Source of the DNA: Streptomyces mutabilis
GTDB lineage: Bacteria; Actinomycetota; Actinomycetes; Streptomycetales; Streptomycetaceae
Length of the DNA: 64,000 nucleotides
NCBI RefSeq assembly: GCF_014649815.1
Contig: NZ_BMTT01000001.1
Coordinates: forward strand, 744,001 to 808,000
Direction: 5' to 3'
This document shows, piece by piece, positions 34,749 through 44,400 of this stretch. Below the pieces are notes generated by a model. The model was not told the DNA's origin, did no database searches, and saw only the letters and a list, made by a program, of their open reading frames with translations. Each line of letters begins with the position of its first letter. Position 1 is the first letter of the stretch. A program made the translations under genes and the position numbers.

Positions 34749-35828
34749 ATGACTGGTAACCCTCCCGGCAGCCCCCTGCGCGTCGGCCTCATCGGCTACG
34801 GACTCGCGGGCTCCGTCTTCCACGCCCCGCTGATCGGCGCCACCGAGGGCCTGGCGCTGGACACGGTGGTCACCTCGAACCCCGACCGGCAGCAGCAGGC
34901 CCGCGCGGAGTTCCCGGACGTGCGTACCGTCGCCGGCCCCGACGAGCTGTTCGCCCGGGCCGCGGAGCTGGACCTCGTCGTCATAGCCTCCCCGAACAGG
35001 ACGCACGTACCGCTCGCGAAGCGGGCCCTGGAGGCCGGTCTGCCGGTCGTGGTGGACAAGCCGGTCGCGGGCACCGCCGCCGAGGCGCGTGAGCTGGCGG
35101 CGCTGGCCGAGGAGCGCGGCCTGCTCCTCTCCGTCTTCCAGAACCGCCGCTGGGACAACGACTTCCTGACCCTCCGCAAACTGCTCGCCGAGGACGCGCT
35201 GGGCGACGTATGGCGCTTCGAGTCCCGCTTCGAGCGCTGGCGGCCGAAGCCGAAGGGCGGCTGGCGCGAGTCCGGCGACCCGGCAGAGATCGGAGGTCTC
35301 CTCTACGACCTCGGCAGCCACGTGGTCGACCAGGCCCTCGTCCTGTTCGGCCCGGCCACGCACGTGTACGCCGAGTCGGTCGTGCGGCGCGCGGGCGCGG
35401 AGGCGGACGACGACACGTTCATCGCGATCACGCACGCGAACGGCGTCCGCTCCCACCTCTACGTCTCCTCCACCGCCGCCCAGCTCGGCCCGCGCTTCCG
35501 CGTCCTGGGCTCGAAGGCCGGCTACGTGAAGCACGGCCTGGACCCGCAGGAGGCGGCGCTGCGCGAGGGCAAGCGGCCCGGCCCCGGCTGGGGCGAGGAG
35601 GACGAGTCCCTGTGGGGCCGGGTGGGCGCCGGGGAGTCCCCGACGACCGGCGGCGGTCACGTGGAGGCGACCGTCGCGGGCGACTACCCCGCGTACTACG
35701 CGGCGGTGGCGAAGGCCCTGCGCGAAGGCGGCCCGAACCCGGTCGGCGTCCGCGAGGCGGCGGCCGCCCTGGATGTACTGGAGGCGGCCCGCGAGTCCGC
35801 CCGCGACGGACTGGTGGTGACCCTGTGA
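34749..35828 (+). CDS. Gfo/Idh/MocA-family oxidoreductase
   Basis: 359 residues from ATG 34749. Rossmann motif RVGLIGYGLAGSVFHAP, then VIASPNRTH and VVVDKPVAGTAAEARELAAL (the EKP-type motif) and the GGLLYDLGSHVVDQALVLFG helix carrying the His of the active site. NAD(P)-dependent sugar or inositol-type dehydrogenase, cytoplasmic. The start is close to the operator, so the message is short-leadered. Overlaps the next gene by four bases (GTGA). Confidence 0.9.
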   Translation: MTGNPPGSPLRVGLIGYGLAGSVFHAPLIGATEGLALDTVVTSNPDRQQQARAEFPDVRTVAGPDELFARAAELDLVVIASPNRTHVPLAKRALEAGLPVVVDKPVAGTAAEARELAALAEERGLLLSVFQNRRWDNDFLTLRKLLAEDALGDVWRFESRFERWRPKPKGGWRESGDPAEIGGLLYDLGSHVVDQALVLFGPATHVYAESVVRRAGAEADDDTFIAITHANGVRSHLYVSSTAAQLGPRFRVLGSKAGYVKHGLDPQEAALREGKRPGPGWGEEDESLWGRVGAGESPTTGGGHVEATVAGDYPAYYAAVAKALREGGPNPVGVREAAAALDVLEAARESARDGLVVTL

Positions 35829-36307
35829 GCCCCTCCCCCGAGACGTCCGTCCCGACGGTGGACGAACTGGAGGCGCAGGAACGCCGCCTGGTCTTCCGCC
35901 GGTTCACCAACGACGACGCGTGGGCACTGGGCTCCCTCCTGGTGGAGCTGGCCCGGGAGCGCGGGGCGCCGGTCGCCGTCGACATCCACCGCGCCGGCCA
36001 GCAGCTCTTCCACGCGGCCCTGCCCGGCTCGACCCCCGACAACGACGCCTGGATCGCCCGCAAGCGCCGGGTGGTGGAGCGGTACGGCTCCGCGTCGTAC
36101 CTCGTCGGCTCCCGTTTCCGGGCCAAGGGCACGACGTTCGAGGAGTCCTCGCGCCTCGATCCGGACACGTACGCGGCGCACGGCGGCTCCTTCCCGATCA
36201 CCGTGGCCGACGTCGGCGTGGTCGGCGCGGTGACGGTGTCCGGGCTGCCGCAGGTGGAGGACCACCGGCTCGTGGTGGAGGCGCTGGAGCGTTTCCTGGG
36301 CGAATAG
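35825..36307 (+). CDS. UPF0303/HbpS-like heme-degrading-domain protein
   Basis: 160 residues, GTG 35825 within the stop of the preceding gene, so translation is coupled. VDELEAQERRLVFRRFTNDDAWALG, PVAVDIHRAGQQLFHAALPG, NDAWIARKRRVVERYGSASY and GGSFPITVADVGVVGAVTVSG define the GlcG/HbpS-like fold family annotated as UPF0303. Heme binding or degradation is suggested for relatives but not certain. Operon partner of the Gfo/Idh/MocA enzyme. Confidence 0.85.
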   Translation: MSPSPETSVPTVDELEAQERRLVFRRFTNDDAWALGSLLVELARERGAPVAVDIHRAGQQLFHAALPGSTPDNDAWIARKRRVVERYGSASYLVGSRFRAKGTTFEESSRLDPDTYAAHGGSFPITVADVGVVGAVTVSGLPQVEDHRLVVEALERFLGE

Positions 36308-36340
36308 CCCGTACGGCGGACTCCGGGAATCACTCAGCGG

Positions 36341-36400
36341 TCCCTCCGGTTGGCACGCGGTGTACGCACGAAGGACGATCACAACGCCCCACCGGAGGGA
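36341..36400 (+). promoter_or_regulatory. Stem that could hide the ribosome site of the next gene
   Basis: TCCCTCCGGT (36341-36350) pairs perfectly with ACCGGAGGGA (36391-36400); the second arm contains the GGAGGG ribosome site used by ATG 36410. If transcribed, the leader could switch translation. Cannot tell whether transcription starts upstream of the first arm. Confidence 0.4.
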
Positions 36401-36409
36401 TCGCAACCG

Positions 36410-37285
36410 ATGAACGACGCGACGGCTTCTCTGAAGGAATCGGTCGGACGGTACGGCGTCTGGAGCGCGGCGCTGCACGCCGACTCCGACCCGGTCCGCG
36501 GTCGCGAACGGGCCGAGTCCGTCGCCGAGTTGGAGCGGCTCGGGTTCGGCGCCGTGTGGCTGGGCGGCAACACCTCCGCCCGGGACGCGGCCCCGCTGAT
36601 CGAAGCGACCGAGCGCATCGTCGTCGGCACCAGCATCCAGAGTGTCTGGGAGCACCGGGCCCCCGAGGCGGCGGCGGGCTTCGCCGAGCTGGAGGTGGCC
36701 CACCCCGGCCGCTTCCTGCTCGGCCTCGGCGTCAGCCACGGTCCCCGGGTGGAGGGCTACAGCCGCCCGTACTCGACGATGGTCGGCTACCTGGACGACC
36801 TAGACAAGGCCGGGATGCGGGCCGGTCACCGCGTACTGGCGGCACTGGGCCCGAAGATGCTGGACCTCTCCCGGGACCGGGCGGCGGGCGCGATCCCGTA
36901 CCTGGTCACCCCCGAGCACACCGCGCAGGCCCGCGAGCGGCTCGGCGAGGGTCCGCTGCTCGCCCCGGAGTTCAAGGTGGTCCTCGACTCCGACCCGTCC
37001 CGCGCCCGCGCGACGGCCCGCGCCTACCTCGGCCGGTACCTCGAGCTGCCGAACTACACCAGGAACTTCCTCAACCTCGGCTTCACCGACGCCGACGTCG
37101 CCGACGGCGGCAGCGACCGCCTGATCGACGCGGTCTTCGCCTGGGGCGACGAGAACACGATCCGCGCCCGCGTAGACGCCTTCCACGCCGCGGGCGCGGA
37201 CCACGTCGCCCTCCAACTGGTCGAGGACGACATGGCCCACCTCCCGAGGGAGGGCTGGCGCAAGCTCGCTTCACTGCTGACGTGA
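36410..37285 (+). CDS. LLM-class F420-dependent oxidoreductase
   Basis: 291 residues, ATG 36410 with GGAGGGA nine bases upstream. Features of the TIGR03620-like F420 branch: LERLGFGAVWLGGNTSARDA, IVVGTSIQSVWEH, HPGRFLLGLGVSHGPRVEGY and YLVTPEHTAQARERLG. F420-dependent rather than FMN-dependent is inferred from resemblance. Substrate unknown. It stands alone between a coupled pair and a long palindromic intergenic element. Confidence 0.88.
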   Translation: MNDATASLKESVGRYGVWSAALHADSDPVRGRERAESVAELERLGFGAVWLGGNTSARDAAPLIEATERIVVGTSIQSVWEHRAPEAAAGFAELEVAHPGRFLLGLGVSHGPRVEGYSRPYSTMVGYLDDLDKAGMRAGHRVLAALGPKMLDLSRDRAAGAIPYLVTPEHTAQARERLGEGPLLAPEFKVVLDSDPSRARATARAYLGRYLELPNYTRNFLNLGFTDADVADGGSDRLIDAVFAWGDENTIRARVDAFHAAGADHVALQLVEDDMAHLPREGWRKLASLLT

Positions 37286-37291
37286 GGTGAA

Positions 37292-37369
37292 CGCCCCTGA
37301 AAGGGGCGCGGGGGACTGCGCGACCAACCACGGACAACCCGCACCAGACAACGCCCCCGCAGTCCCCCG
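37292..37369. terminator. Compound stem-loop region between convergent genes, includes dispersed repeat copy B
   Basis: Two stems: CGCCCCT/AGGGGCG (37292-37308), and a perfect 12-bp pair CGGGGGACTGCG (37309-37320) with CGCAGTCCCCCG (37358-37369). Bases 37302-37347 are the second copy of the element seen at 26361-26414. It separates the convergent oxidoreductase and FAH genes and probably ends both transcripts. Confidence 0.65.
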
Positions 37370-37386
37370 CACCCCCGGCGGAGCGC

Positions 37387-38244
37387 CTATGCGCTCTTCA
37401 GCGACTGCCGCTGCCGCCCGAGCCCGTCGATCTCCAGCTCGACCACGTCCCCGGCCCGCAGATACGGCTTCGGCTCGGGCTGCCCCATGGCCACCCCCGC
37501 CGGCGTCCCGGTGTTGATGACGTCACCGGGACGCAGCACCATGAACTGGCTGACGTACCGCACGACCTCCCCCACCGGGAAGATCTGCTCGGCCGTCGTC
37601 CCGTCCTGCTTCAGCTCCCCGTTCACCCATAGCCGCAGCGACAGCCGCTGCGGGTCGGGCACCTCGTCGGCGGTCACCAGCCATGGCCCGAGCGGGTTGA
37701 ACGTCTCGCAGTTCTTGCCCTTGTCCCAGGTCCCGCCCCGCTCGATCTGGAACTCCCGCTCGGACACGTCGTGCGCGACCGCGTACCCGGCGACGCACGC
37801 GAGCCCTTCCTCCGCCGACTCCAGATAGCGGGCCGTGCGCCCGATCACGACCGCGAGCTCCACCTCCCAGTCGGTCTTGACGGAGCCGCGCGGTACGAGC
37901 ACGGTGTCGTCCGGCCCGACCACCGTGTCCGGCGCCTTGAAGAAGACGACGGGTTCGGCGGGCGGCTCTGCCCCGGTCTCCCGGGCGTGGTCGTGGTAGT
38001 TGAGCCCGATGCACACGATCTTCCCGATGCGCCCCACGGGCGGTCCCACGCGCAGTCCGGTGGCGTCCAGGGCGGGCAGCTCACCGGCCGCGGCGGCGGA
38101 CCGTATCCGCCCGAGCGCGGCATCGTCGGCGAGCAGCGCCCCGTCGATGTCCGTCACCACGCCCGACAGGTCTCGCAGGGTTCCGTCGGCGTCGAGCAGC
38201 GCGGGCCGCTCCGACCCCGCCGTACCGACTCGCAACAGCTTCAT
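37387..38244 (-). CDS. Fumarylacetoacetate hydrolase (FAH)-family protein
   Basis: 285 residues, ATG 38244 with GAGGAG upstream. FAH landmarks: VCIGLNYHDHARETG, VVFFKAPDTVVGP, DWEVELAVVIGRTARYL (metal-binding Glu), GGTWDKGKNCETFNPLGPW and DVINTGTPAGVAMGQP. Hydrolase, decarboxylase or isomerase of a 2-oxo-type acid in aromatic or sugar-acid breakdown. Monocistronic here. Confidence 0.9.
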   Translation of the reverse strand: MKLLRVGTAGSERPALLDADGTLRDLSGVVTDIDGALLADDAALGRIRSAAAAGELPALDATGLRVGPPVGRIGKIVCIGLNYHDHARETGAEPPAEPVVFFKAPDTVVGPDDTVLVPRGSVKTDWEVELAVVIGRTARYLESAEEGLACVAGYAVAHDVSEREFQIERGGTWDKGKNCETFNPLGPWLVTADEVPDPQRLSLRLWVNGELKQDGTTAEQIFPVGEVVRYVSQFMVLRPGDVINTGTPAGVAMGQPEPKPYLRAGDVVELEIDGLGRQRQSLKSA

Positions 38245-38316
38245 ATCCCCAACTCCTCGATCGCGGGCAGCCCGCCCGATGAGTGCGACCTGGGTGCGGC
38301 AGTAACGACAACCATC

Positions 38317-38336
38317 GGAGGACTGTTCGATCCTCC
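38317..38336. promoter_or_regulatory. Inverted repeat upstream of the FAH gene
   Basis: GGAGGA / CTGTTCGA / TCCTCC, 73-92 bases before the FAH start on the minus strand; possible GntR/IclR-type operator. No adjacent regulator gene. Confidence 0.35.
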
Positions 38337-38390
38337 AAGGTCCCGTTCCACTCCGCAATACCCCGTTCACCTACTGGACCGTAGCCACGC

Positions 38391-38420
38391 GGGTCCACGC
38401 GGGTCCACGCGGGCCCGCGC
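38391..38420. repeat. Three decamer repeats
   Basis: GGGTCCACGC, GGGTCCACGC, then GGGCCCGCGC, immediately after the end of the YidC-like gene. Confidence 0.7.
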
Positions 38421-38432
38421 GCGCCGCCGCGC

Positions 38433-39146
38433 TCAGCGGTACAGCACGGCCCGCTCGACGGCGCTCCACGTCGTGCTGGTGGCGACGTACAGCGCGGCGG
38501 CCAGCGGTACGACGGCCACGGTGACGAGCGTGAAGAAGGACATGAACGGCATGACCTTGCCGATCGCGCCGAGCCCCGGCACCTGCCCGCCGTCACCGGT
38601 GGGCAGTATCGGGCGGTCGGCCATCGTCCGCTTCGCGAGGCGATAGCTGAAGGCGGCGACCCCGGCGACGACCGCGAACAGCGCCACGTACACGAGCCCG
38701 GCACCGCCGAGGAGCCCACCGTCGCCGAGCGCGTCGGTCCACCGCCCGCCGAGCGGGGCGGCGAGGAGCCGGTGCGACAGCAGTTCGTTGGCCTGACCGC
38801 CGATCGTCGGGCTGGAGAAGAGGTGGTAGAGGAGGAAGAACGCGGGAATCTGGCACAGGCTGGGCAGGCACCCCGACAGGGGCGACACCTTCTCCCGGGC
38901 GTGCAGTTCGAGCACCGCCCGCTGGAGCTTCTCGGGGTTCCTCGCGTGCTTGCGGCGCAGTTCGGCGATCCTCGGCTGGAGCTCGGTGCGCGCCTTCTGC
39001 CCGCGTGCGGCGGCCCGTGACAGCGGGTGGACGAGGAGCCGTACGAGGGCGGTGAACAGGACGATGGCGGCGGCCGCGGCCCAGGCGCCGAACAGCGGCT
39101 GGAGCAGGTCGGCGATGCCCTCGACCAGGTTGGCGAAAACGGACAT
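38433..39146 (-). CDS. YidC/Oxa1-family membrane insertase paralogue
   Basis: 237 residues, ATG 39146. About five membrane segments: residues 15-40, a cytoplasmic hairpin rich in Arg/Lys (GQKARTELQPRIAELRRKHA), SGCLPSLCQIPAFFLLYHLF, VYVALFAVVAGVAAFSY and MPFMSFFTLVTVAVVPLAAALY. It is shorter than the main YidC, so it is likely the accessory copy rather than the one near rnpA-rpmH. Inserts membrane proteins; clients unknown. The DUF6412 gene sits 102 bases upstream on the same strand. Confidence 0.88.
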   Translation of the reverse strand: MSVFANLVEGIADLLQPLFGAWAAAAAIVLFTALVRLLVHPLSRAAARGQKARTELQPRIAELRRKHARNPEKLQRAVLELHAREKVSPLSGCLPSLCQIPAFFLLYHLFSSPTIGGQANELLSHRLLAAPLGGRWTDALGDGGLLGGAGLVYVALFAVVAGVAAFSYRLAKRTMADRPILPTGDGGQVPGLGAIGKVMPFMSFFTLVTVAVVPLAAALYVATSTTWSAVERAVLYR

Positions 39147-39248
39147 GGGTGAGTGAGCCCTCCGAGGGTCTCGTCGTGCCGGGGAAGTGAGAACAGCGGC
39201 ATGACGACACGCCCCGCGCGGGGAAGTGACCTGGGTGAAGGACGTGCC

Positions 39249-39569
39249 CTACGCGGCGGTCGCCGGGAGGGCGTGTCCGGGCGCTCGGGGCCGGCGACGG
39301 CCGGGGGCGTCGGGATCGCGTTGGGGCAGGAAGGCCGTACGCCGGTCCCGGTCCCTGATGGCCGTACGCACCCGGGTGGGCGGCACGGCGGGCGCGCAGC
39401 GCGCGGCGATGACGGCGCAGACGGCGAGCGCGGAACCGACCGCCGCGGTCGCGGCGAGCGCGACGGTGGCGGAGAGGCTGCCGATGTCGACGAAGGCGAC
39501 GGGGAGGATCACGAGGAGCAGTACGAACAGCGCGCGAGGCACCCGCGGCACGGTCCGGTTCCGGCTCAT
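39249..39569 (-). CDS. DUF6412-type small membrane protein
   Basis: 106 residues from ATG 39569, with GGAGGGGGAG upstream. Two hydrophobic helices (ALFVLLLVILPVAFVDIG and ATVALAATAAVGSALAVCAV) and a basic Pro/Arg tail. Routinely found beside a YidC paralogue in actinomycetes; possibly works with it. Function unknown. Confidence 0.75.
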   Translation of the reverse strand: MSRNRTVPRVPRALFVLLLVILPVAFVDIGSLSATVALAATAAVGSALAVCAVIAARCAPAVPPTRVRTAIRDRDRRTAFLPQRDPDAPGRRRPRAPGHALPATAA

Positions 39570-39728
39570 CCGCGGCTCCCCCTCCACCCGCTCGCGTACA
39601 CACGTTCGCCCCAGTTATACAGGAGCCGCACGGAAGCCGGTACGGGCTGTGGAGCCGGACCGCACGGCCCCGGCCTCCGGCCCCCGGGGCCCTCACCCTC
39701 GTCGGCTGACGGCAGTACGGTGTCCCTC

Positions 39729-40766
39729 ATGCGCCCCGACACGCCCGCCGAAAACGTCGACCACGCCGCCGAGGCGGCACGCCTGGAACGGACCGCCGGC
39801 CTCTACCCCGAGGACGCCGAGACCCTGCTCCTGCGCGCCGCGGCCCACCTGGAACTCTCCGGCGACCGCCCGTCCGCGACCAAACTCTACGACCGCCTGC
39901 TGTCCTCCGCCGCGGACTCCCAGGGGCTGGAGAACCCGTCCCTGGTCCGCGCCCTCAAGGCGTCGAACCTGTGGGAGTACGGCCACGAGGCGGAGGCCAG
40001 GGCGATCATCGACGGGGTCCGCACGGCGTCGCCCCGCGACCCGGCTCCCTGGGTGATCGCGGCGGAGTCCCTGGAGGCCCACGACGAGCTGGAGGCGGCG
40101 CACGAGACGTTCACGGAGGGCGCCCGCCTGCTGCTGACGGACGTCGCGGAACCCCCGTACTCCACCCACCCCCTCCTCTACGGCCGCCACCGCGTCCGCC
40201 GCATGCTGGGCCTGCCCCACGACGAGTGGGACGCTCTGGCCGACACCCTCCACACCATGCCGGTCTCCCTGGACGAGTTGCACGACCCCAAACGCGTCTG
40301 GTCCCTGGGCTCGGACAACCCGGCCGACCTGCAGGCGGAGATCTCCCGCCTGCGCGCCGAACTGGGCGCCTACCGCGAGGCCCTCTCCCGCCCCTTCCCG
40401 GTGGCAATGCTCCACTGGCCGGCCGACGAACTGACGGAACTGCTCGAGGCGTACCCGTCCCTCTCCGCCGAGTACCCCTCCTACGAGGACCACCTGGCGA
40501 CGACGGAGGCCGCCCTGCGCGAGCTGGCCGCGTCCGGCACCCCGAACCTGGGCGTGGTCCGGGGCACGGTCCCCTCCTACGAGGCCTTCGCCGCCTCGGA
40601 GGGCGCCTCCCCGGCCGACGCGACCCTCCTCCCCCAGTACGCGACGACGCTGGCGGCCCGGGGCCGCGCGGTGGCGTGGCCGCCGCAGCGCGGCGCGGCC
40701 TGCTGGTGCGGCTCGGACCGCCCGTACGAGCGGTGCCACGGGGAGAACATCGCCGCTGACCGATGA
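39729..40766 (+). CDS. SEC-C-motif protein with TPR-like helices
   Basis: 345 residues. The zinc-binding SEC-C motif CWCGSDRPYERCHG ends the protein; the rest is helical with TPR-like pairs (AARLERTAGLYPEDAETLLL, LEAHDELEAAHETFTEGARL). No ribosome site precedes ATG 39729, but TACGGT lies eight bases upstream, so it may be a leaderless message. SEC-C is usually a protein- or ribosome-interaction tag; function unknown. Confidence 0.82.
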   Translation: MRPDTPAENVDHAAEAARLERTAGLYPEDAETLLLRAAAHLELSGDRPSATKLYDRLLSSAADSQGLENPSLVRALKASNLWEYGHEAEARAIIDGVRTASPRDPAPWVIAAESLEAHDELEAAHETFTEGARLLLTDVAEPPYSTHPLLYGRHRVRRMLGLPHDEWDALADTLHTMPVSLDELHDPKRVWSLGSDNPADLQAEISRLRAELGAYREALSRPFPVAMLHWPADELTELLEAYPSLSAEYPSYEDHLATTEAALRELAASGTPNLGVVRGTVPSYEAFAASEGASPADATLLPQYATTLAARGRAVAWPPQRGAACWCGSDRPYERCHGENIAADR

Positions 40767-40863
40767 GAACCGGCGCCGCCGGACGTCTACAGGTGCAAAG
40801 GCCTCACGCGGACCGCAGGACGCGACCGCCCCGGCTCGACCTCACCCCGAGGAGACGGACACC

Positions 40864-41319
40864 ATGACCACCGACCAGACCTCCACCCCGGCCGGCGGCT
40901 TCTCGTACACCCTGACCCGCACCCTGGACGCCTCCCCGGCCCAGGTGTGGCAGGCCTGGACCGCCCCCGACCAGTACGCCCAGTGGGCCCACGCCGTCCC
41001 CGGCTCCGTCGAACTCGACGTCCGCCCGGGCGGCGCCTGGAAGGCCACGATGCAGACCCCCGACGGCGCCGAGTTCCCCCTGACCGGCACCTACCAGCAG
41101 GTCGCCGAACACCACCGCCTGGTCCTCGGCATGGACATCCCCGGCCGCCCCGGCCCCACCCTGATGACCATGGAACTCACGGAACAGGGCCCCCGCAACA
41201 CGGTGATCACCCTCAGCCAGACCTGCGAGACGGAGGAGGAGCGGGACATGGCGGAGCAGGGGAGCGGGATACTGCTGGACGGGTTGGAGGGGTTCCTGGG
41301 GGACGGGGCGAAGTCCTGA
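40864..41319 (+). CDS. SRPBCC/AHSA1-family START-like protein
   Basis: 151 residues from ATG 40864, GAGGAGA upstream. FSYTLTRTLDASPAQVWQAW, then PDQYAQWAHAVPG, FPLTGTYQQVAEHHRLVLGM and a C-terminal long helix give the helix-grip fold of the AHSA1 type. Binds a hydrophobic ligand or acts as a stress protein; no specific role visible. Last ordinary-composition gene before the accessory block. Confidence 0.88.
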   Translation: MTTDQTSTPAGGFSYTLTRTLDASPAQVWQAWTAPDQYAQWAHAVPGSVELDVRPGGAWKATMQTPDGAEFPLTGTYQQVAEHHRLVLGMDIPGRPGPTLMTMELTEQGPRNTVITLSQTCETEEERDMAEQGSGILLDGLEGFLGDGAKS

Positions 41320-41484
41320 GGGGCGGCCTTCCTCGGCGCCTTCCCTCCACCGGGACACCACTCACGCCCTGCTCATCTGATGGGCAGTCGACATCACGGC
41401 TGTCTCACACCGCCATGTACGTGGCCCGGTGTCAGTGGCTGCTGTTAGAACTGAGCCACATCGGAATAGTGATCCTGGGGTGGC

Positions 41485-44400
41485 ATGGTGGAGAAGACGG
41501 GGGGACCGGCACAGCCGGTCGCGGGAGTTTACGAGCAGCTGATCACGGAGAGCGTGCACGGCGAGCTGGCGCGGCTTGAGGCCGCCGGGTGGAGGGCTGT
41601 CGACGCGGAGGTCAGTGCGGAGTCCTCGCCTCGTGTGCTGGCGCGGCACATCGGCGACATCGTGACTAGTCGCCTCAACCAGCTTCCGGCCGACCAGCGG
41701 GTTCCCTTCGCGAATCGCATTCTGGAGTCACTCGCCGCCGGTCCCGGCGATCAAAGCGATGGCGAGCCCGTCAGCACCATCGCCGACGGGCCTCGGCAGC
41801 TGCTGGCTCTTGCTGAGCAAGAAGCTCCCGGCGCCTATGCGATCCGCCCGCTGACTCCCCTGTCTGAGACGTCGCTCCTCACCAACTCGCCGGAGGACCT
41901 GAGCCTGGGCTCGGAGCTGAGGGCCGAGTTGGCCACCGCAGACCGCATCGACCTGCTCTGCGCGTTCGTGAAGTGGTACGGCATCCGCGTACTGGAGGAC
42001 GCGCTGCGTGCCGCAAAGGAGCGTGGGGTACCGATTCGGGTCATCACCACCACCTACATGGGCGCCACCGATCGCCATGCGCTCGACCGGCTCGTGCGCG
42101 ACTTCGGCGCCACGGTGAAGGTCAACTACGAGATCCGCTCGACGCGGCTCCACGCCAAGGCTTGGCTTTTCCGGCGCCGTACGGGTTTCGACACGGCTTA
42201 CGTCGGCAGCTCGAACCTGTCCAGGGCGGCACTCCTCGACGGGCTCGAGTGGAACGTACGACTGTCTTCGGTGGCCACCCCCGCGGTCTTGGACAAATTC
42301 GAGGCGACCTTCGACGCCTATTGGAACGACTCGGCCTTCGAGACCTACGACCCCGATCGCCATGGCGATCGCTTGTCCGAAGCGCTGGCCCAGGCTGGTG
42401 GGAACACATCGACCAGCGACCTGAAGATCAACCTGTCCGGGCTCGAAGTGCGCCCGTTCCCGCATCAGCGGGACATGTTGGAACGGCTTCGCGTCGAGCG
42501 TGAGATCCGCGGGCGCCATCGCAACCTGCTGGTCGCGGCGACGGGAACCGGCAAGACCGTGATGGCCGCACTCGACTACCGCCATCTGTGCCGGGAGTCG
42601 ACCGGCAGCCGACCCAGGCTGCTGTTCGTGGCGCATCGCAAAGAGATCCTCAAGCAGTCCCTCCGCACTTACCGTGAGGTGCTGGACGACGCCTCGTTCG
42701 GTGAGCTGCTGCACGGGGGCGCAGATCCTCGCAAATGGAATCACGTCTTCGCCAGCGTCCAGTCACTCAACGTCCAGCGGCTTGAGCAGTTGGCTCCGGA
42801 TCACTTCGACATCATCGTCATCGACGAGTTCCATCACGCCACAGCCTCCACCTACCGACGGGTGATCAACCACTTCATACCGACGGAACTGCTGGGCCTG
42901 ACCGCCACTCCCGAACGGATGGACGGGACCAACGTGCAGGACGAGTTCTTCGAAGGTCGCATCGCCGCGGAGATGAGACTCTGGGAAGCACTGGAGAACG
43001 ACCTGCTGTGCCCCTTCCACTACTTCGGGATCCCAGACGGTACCGACCTGAGAAACCTTGGCTGGCAGAAGGGCTCGTACGCAGATCAGGACCTCGGGAA
43101 TCTCTTCACGGGCAATGACGCCCGGGCCCGCATCGTCGTTAAGCAGATCCGGGACAAGGTCTCCGACCCGGGCTCGATGCGAGCGCTCGGTTTCTGCGTC
43201 ACCAAGGCGCACGCCCACTACATGGCGGAGTTCTTCCGCAAAGCGAGCTTCGAGGCAGTGGCACTCGACAGTGACTCGCCTGCTGACGTGCGCGCCCGGA
43301 CGCTGACCGACCTCCGTGACGGCAAGCTCCAGGTCATCTTTTCGGTGGATCTGTTCAATGAGGGGCTCGACATCCCGGACGTCGACACCCTCTTGCTGCT
43401 GCGCCCCACCAACAGCGCCACGGTCTTCCTCCAGCAATTGGGGCGGGGCCTCCGACGCACCGAGACGAAGCCGGTCCTCACCGTCCTCGACTTCATCGGA
43501 CAACACCGCGCGGAGTTCCGCTTCGAAGAACAATTCCGAGCCTTGACCAATCTGTCGCGCAGTCGTCTGGTCGAGCACATCGAGCATGACTTCCCTCAGC
43601 TGCCGTCCGGCTGCCAAGTCATCTTGGAGGGGAAGTCCAAGGACCTCGTCCTCGACAACATCCGGACCCAGCTGGGCGCCACGGTGAAGACGCTGGTGAA
43701 AGAGGTCAAGGAGTACCGCACTCCGCGTCTCGCCGACTTCCTCCGGGAGAGCCGTCGGGAGATTAAAGAGCTGTACAAAAGCGACAATTCCTGGACGACC
43801 GTCCTCCGGCGAGCCGGCCTACTCAAGGAGCCCGCACCTCAAGGGGAAGAGACGCTACTCAAGCGCGCCCATGCTTTCCTCCATGTGGACGATCCGGAAC
43901 GCGCGCAGGCATACCTTCGCCTACTCGAAGACGACGCCCCTCCCTACGACGAATTGGGGGCCACCGACCAGGCGTACGCCCGGATGCTGTTTTTCAACCT
44001 CTGGGACAACGCAGGCGGGTTCACCAGCTACCGGGATGGGCTGGAGTCGTTGCGGGGCCAGTGGGCGGTCCGTGACGAGCTGCGACAGCTACTGGCCCAC
44101 GTCGTCGAGCAGGCCGACCACTTCCCCATCCCGCTTGCCGGTCCTTTGAGTCATCTCCCGCTCAAGGTGCACAGCGCCTACAACCGCTCGGAGATACTCG
44201 CCGCACTCGGGGTCGCCCGCTTCGGTGGCCAGATGCCGCGGTCCTTCGCACAGGGCGTTCAGTGGGTCGAGGAGCTTCGCACGGACGCCCTCCTCATCAC
44301 GCAGGAGAAGAACGAGAGGGACTTCTCACCGACGGTTCGGTACAAGGACTATGCGCTGAGCCCGACCCTCTATCACTGGGAGTCGCAGAACGCGACGGCC

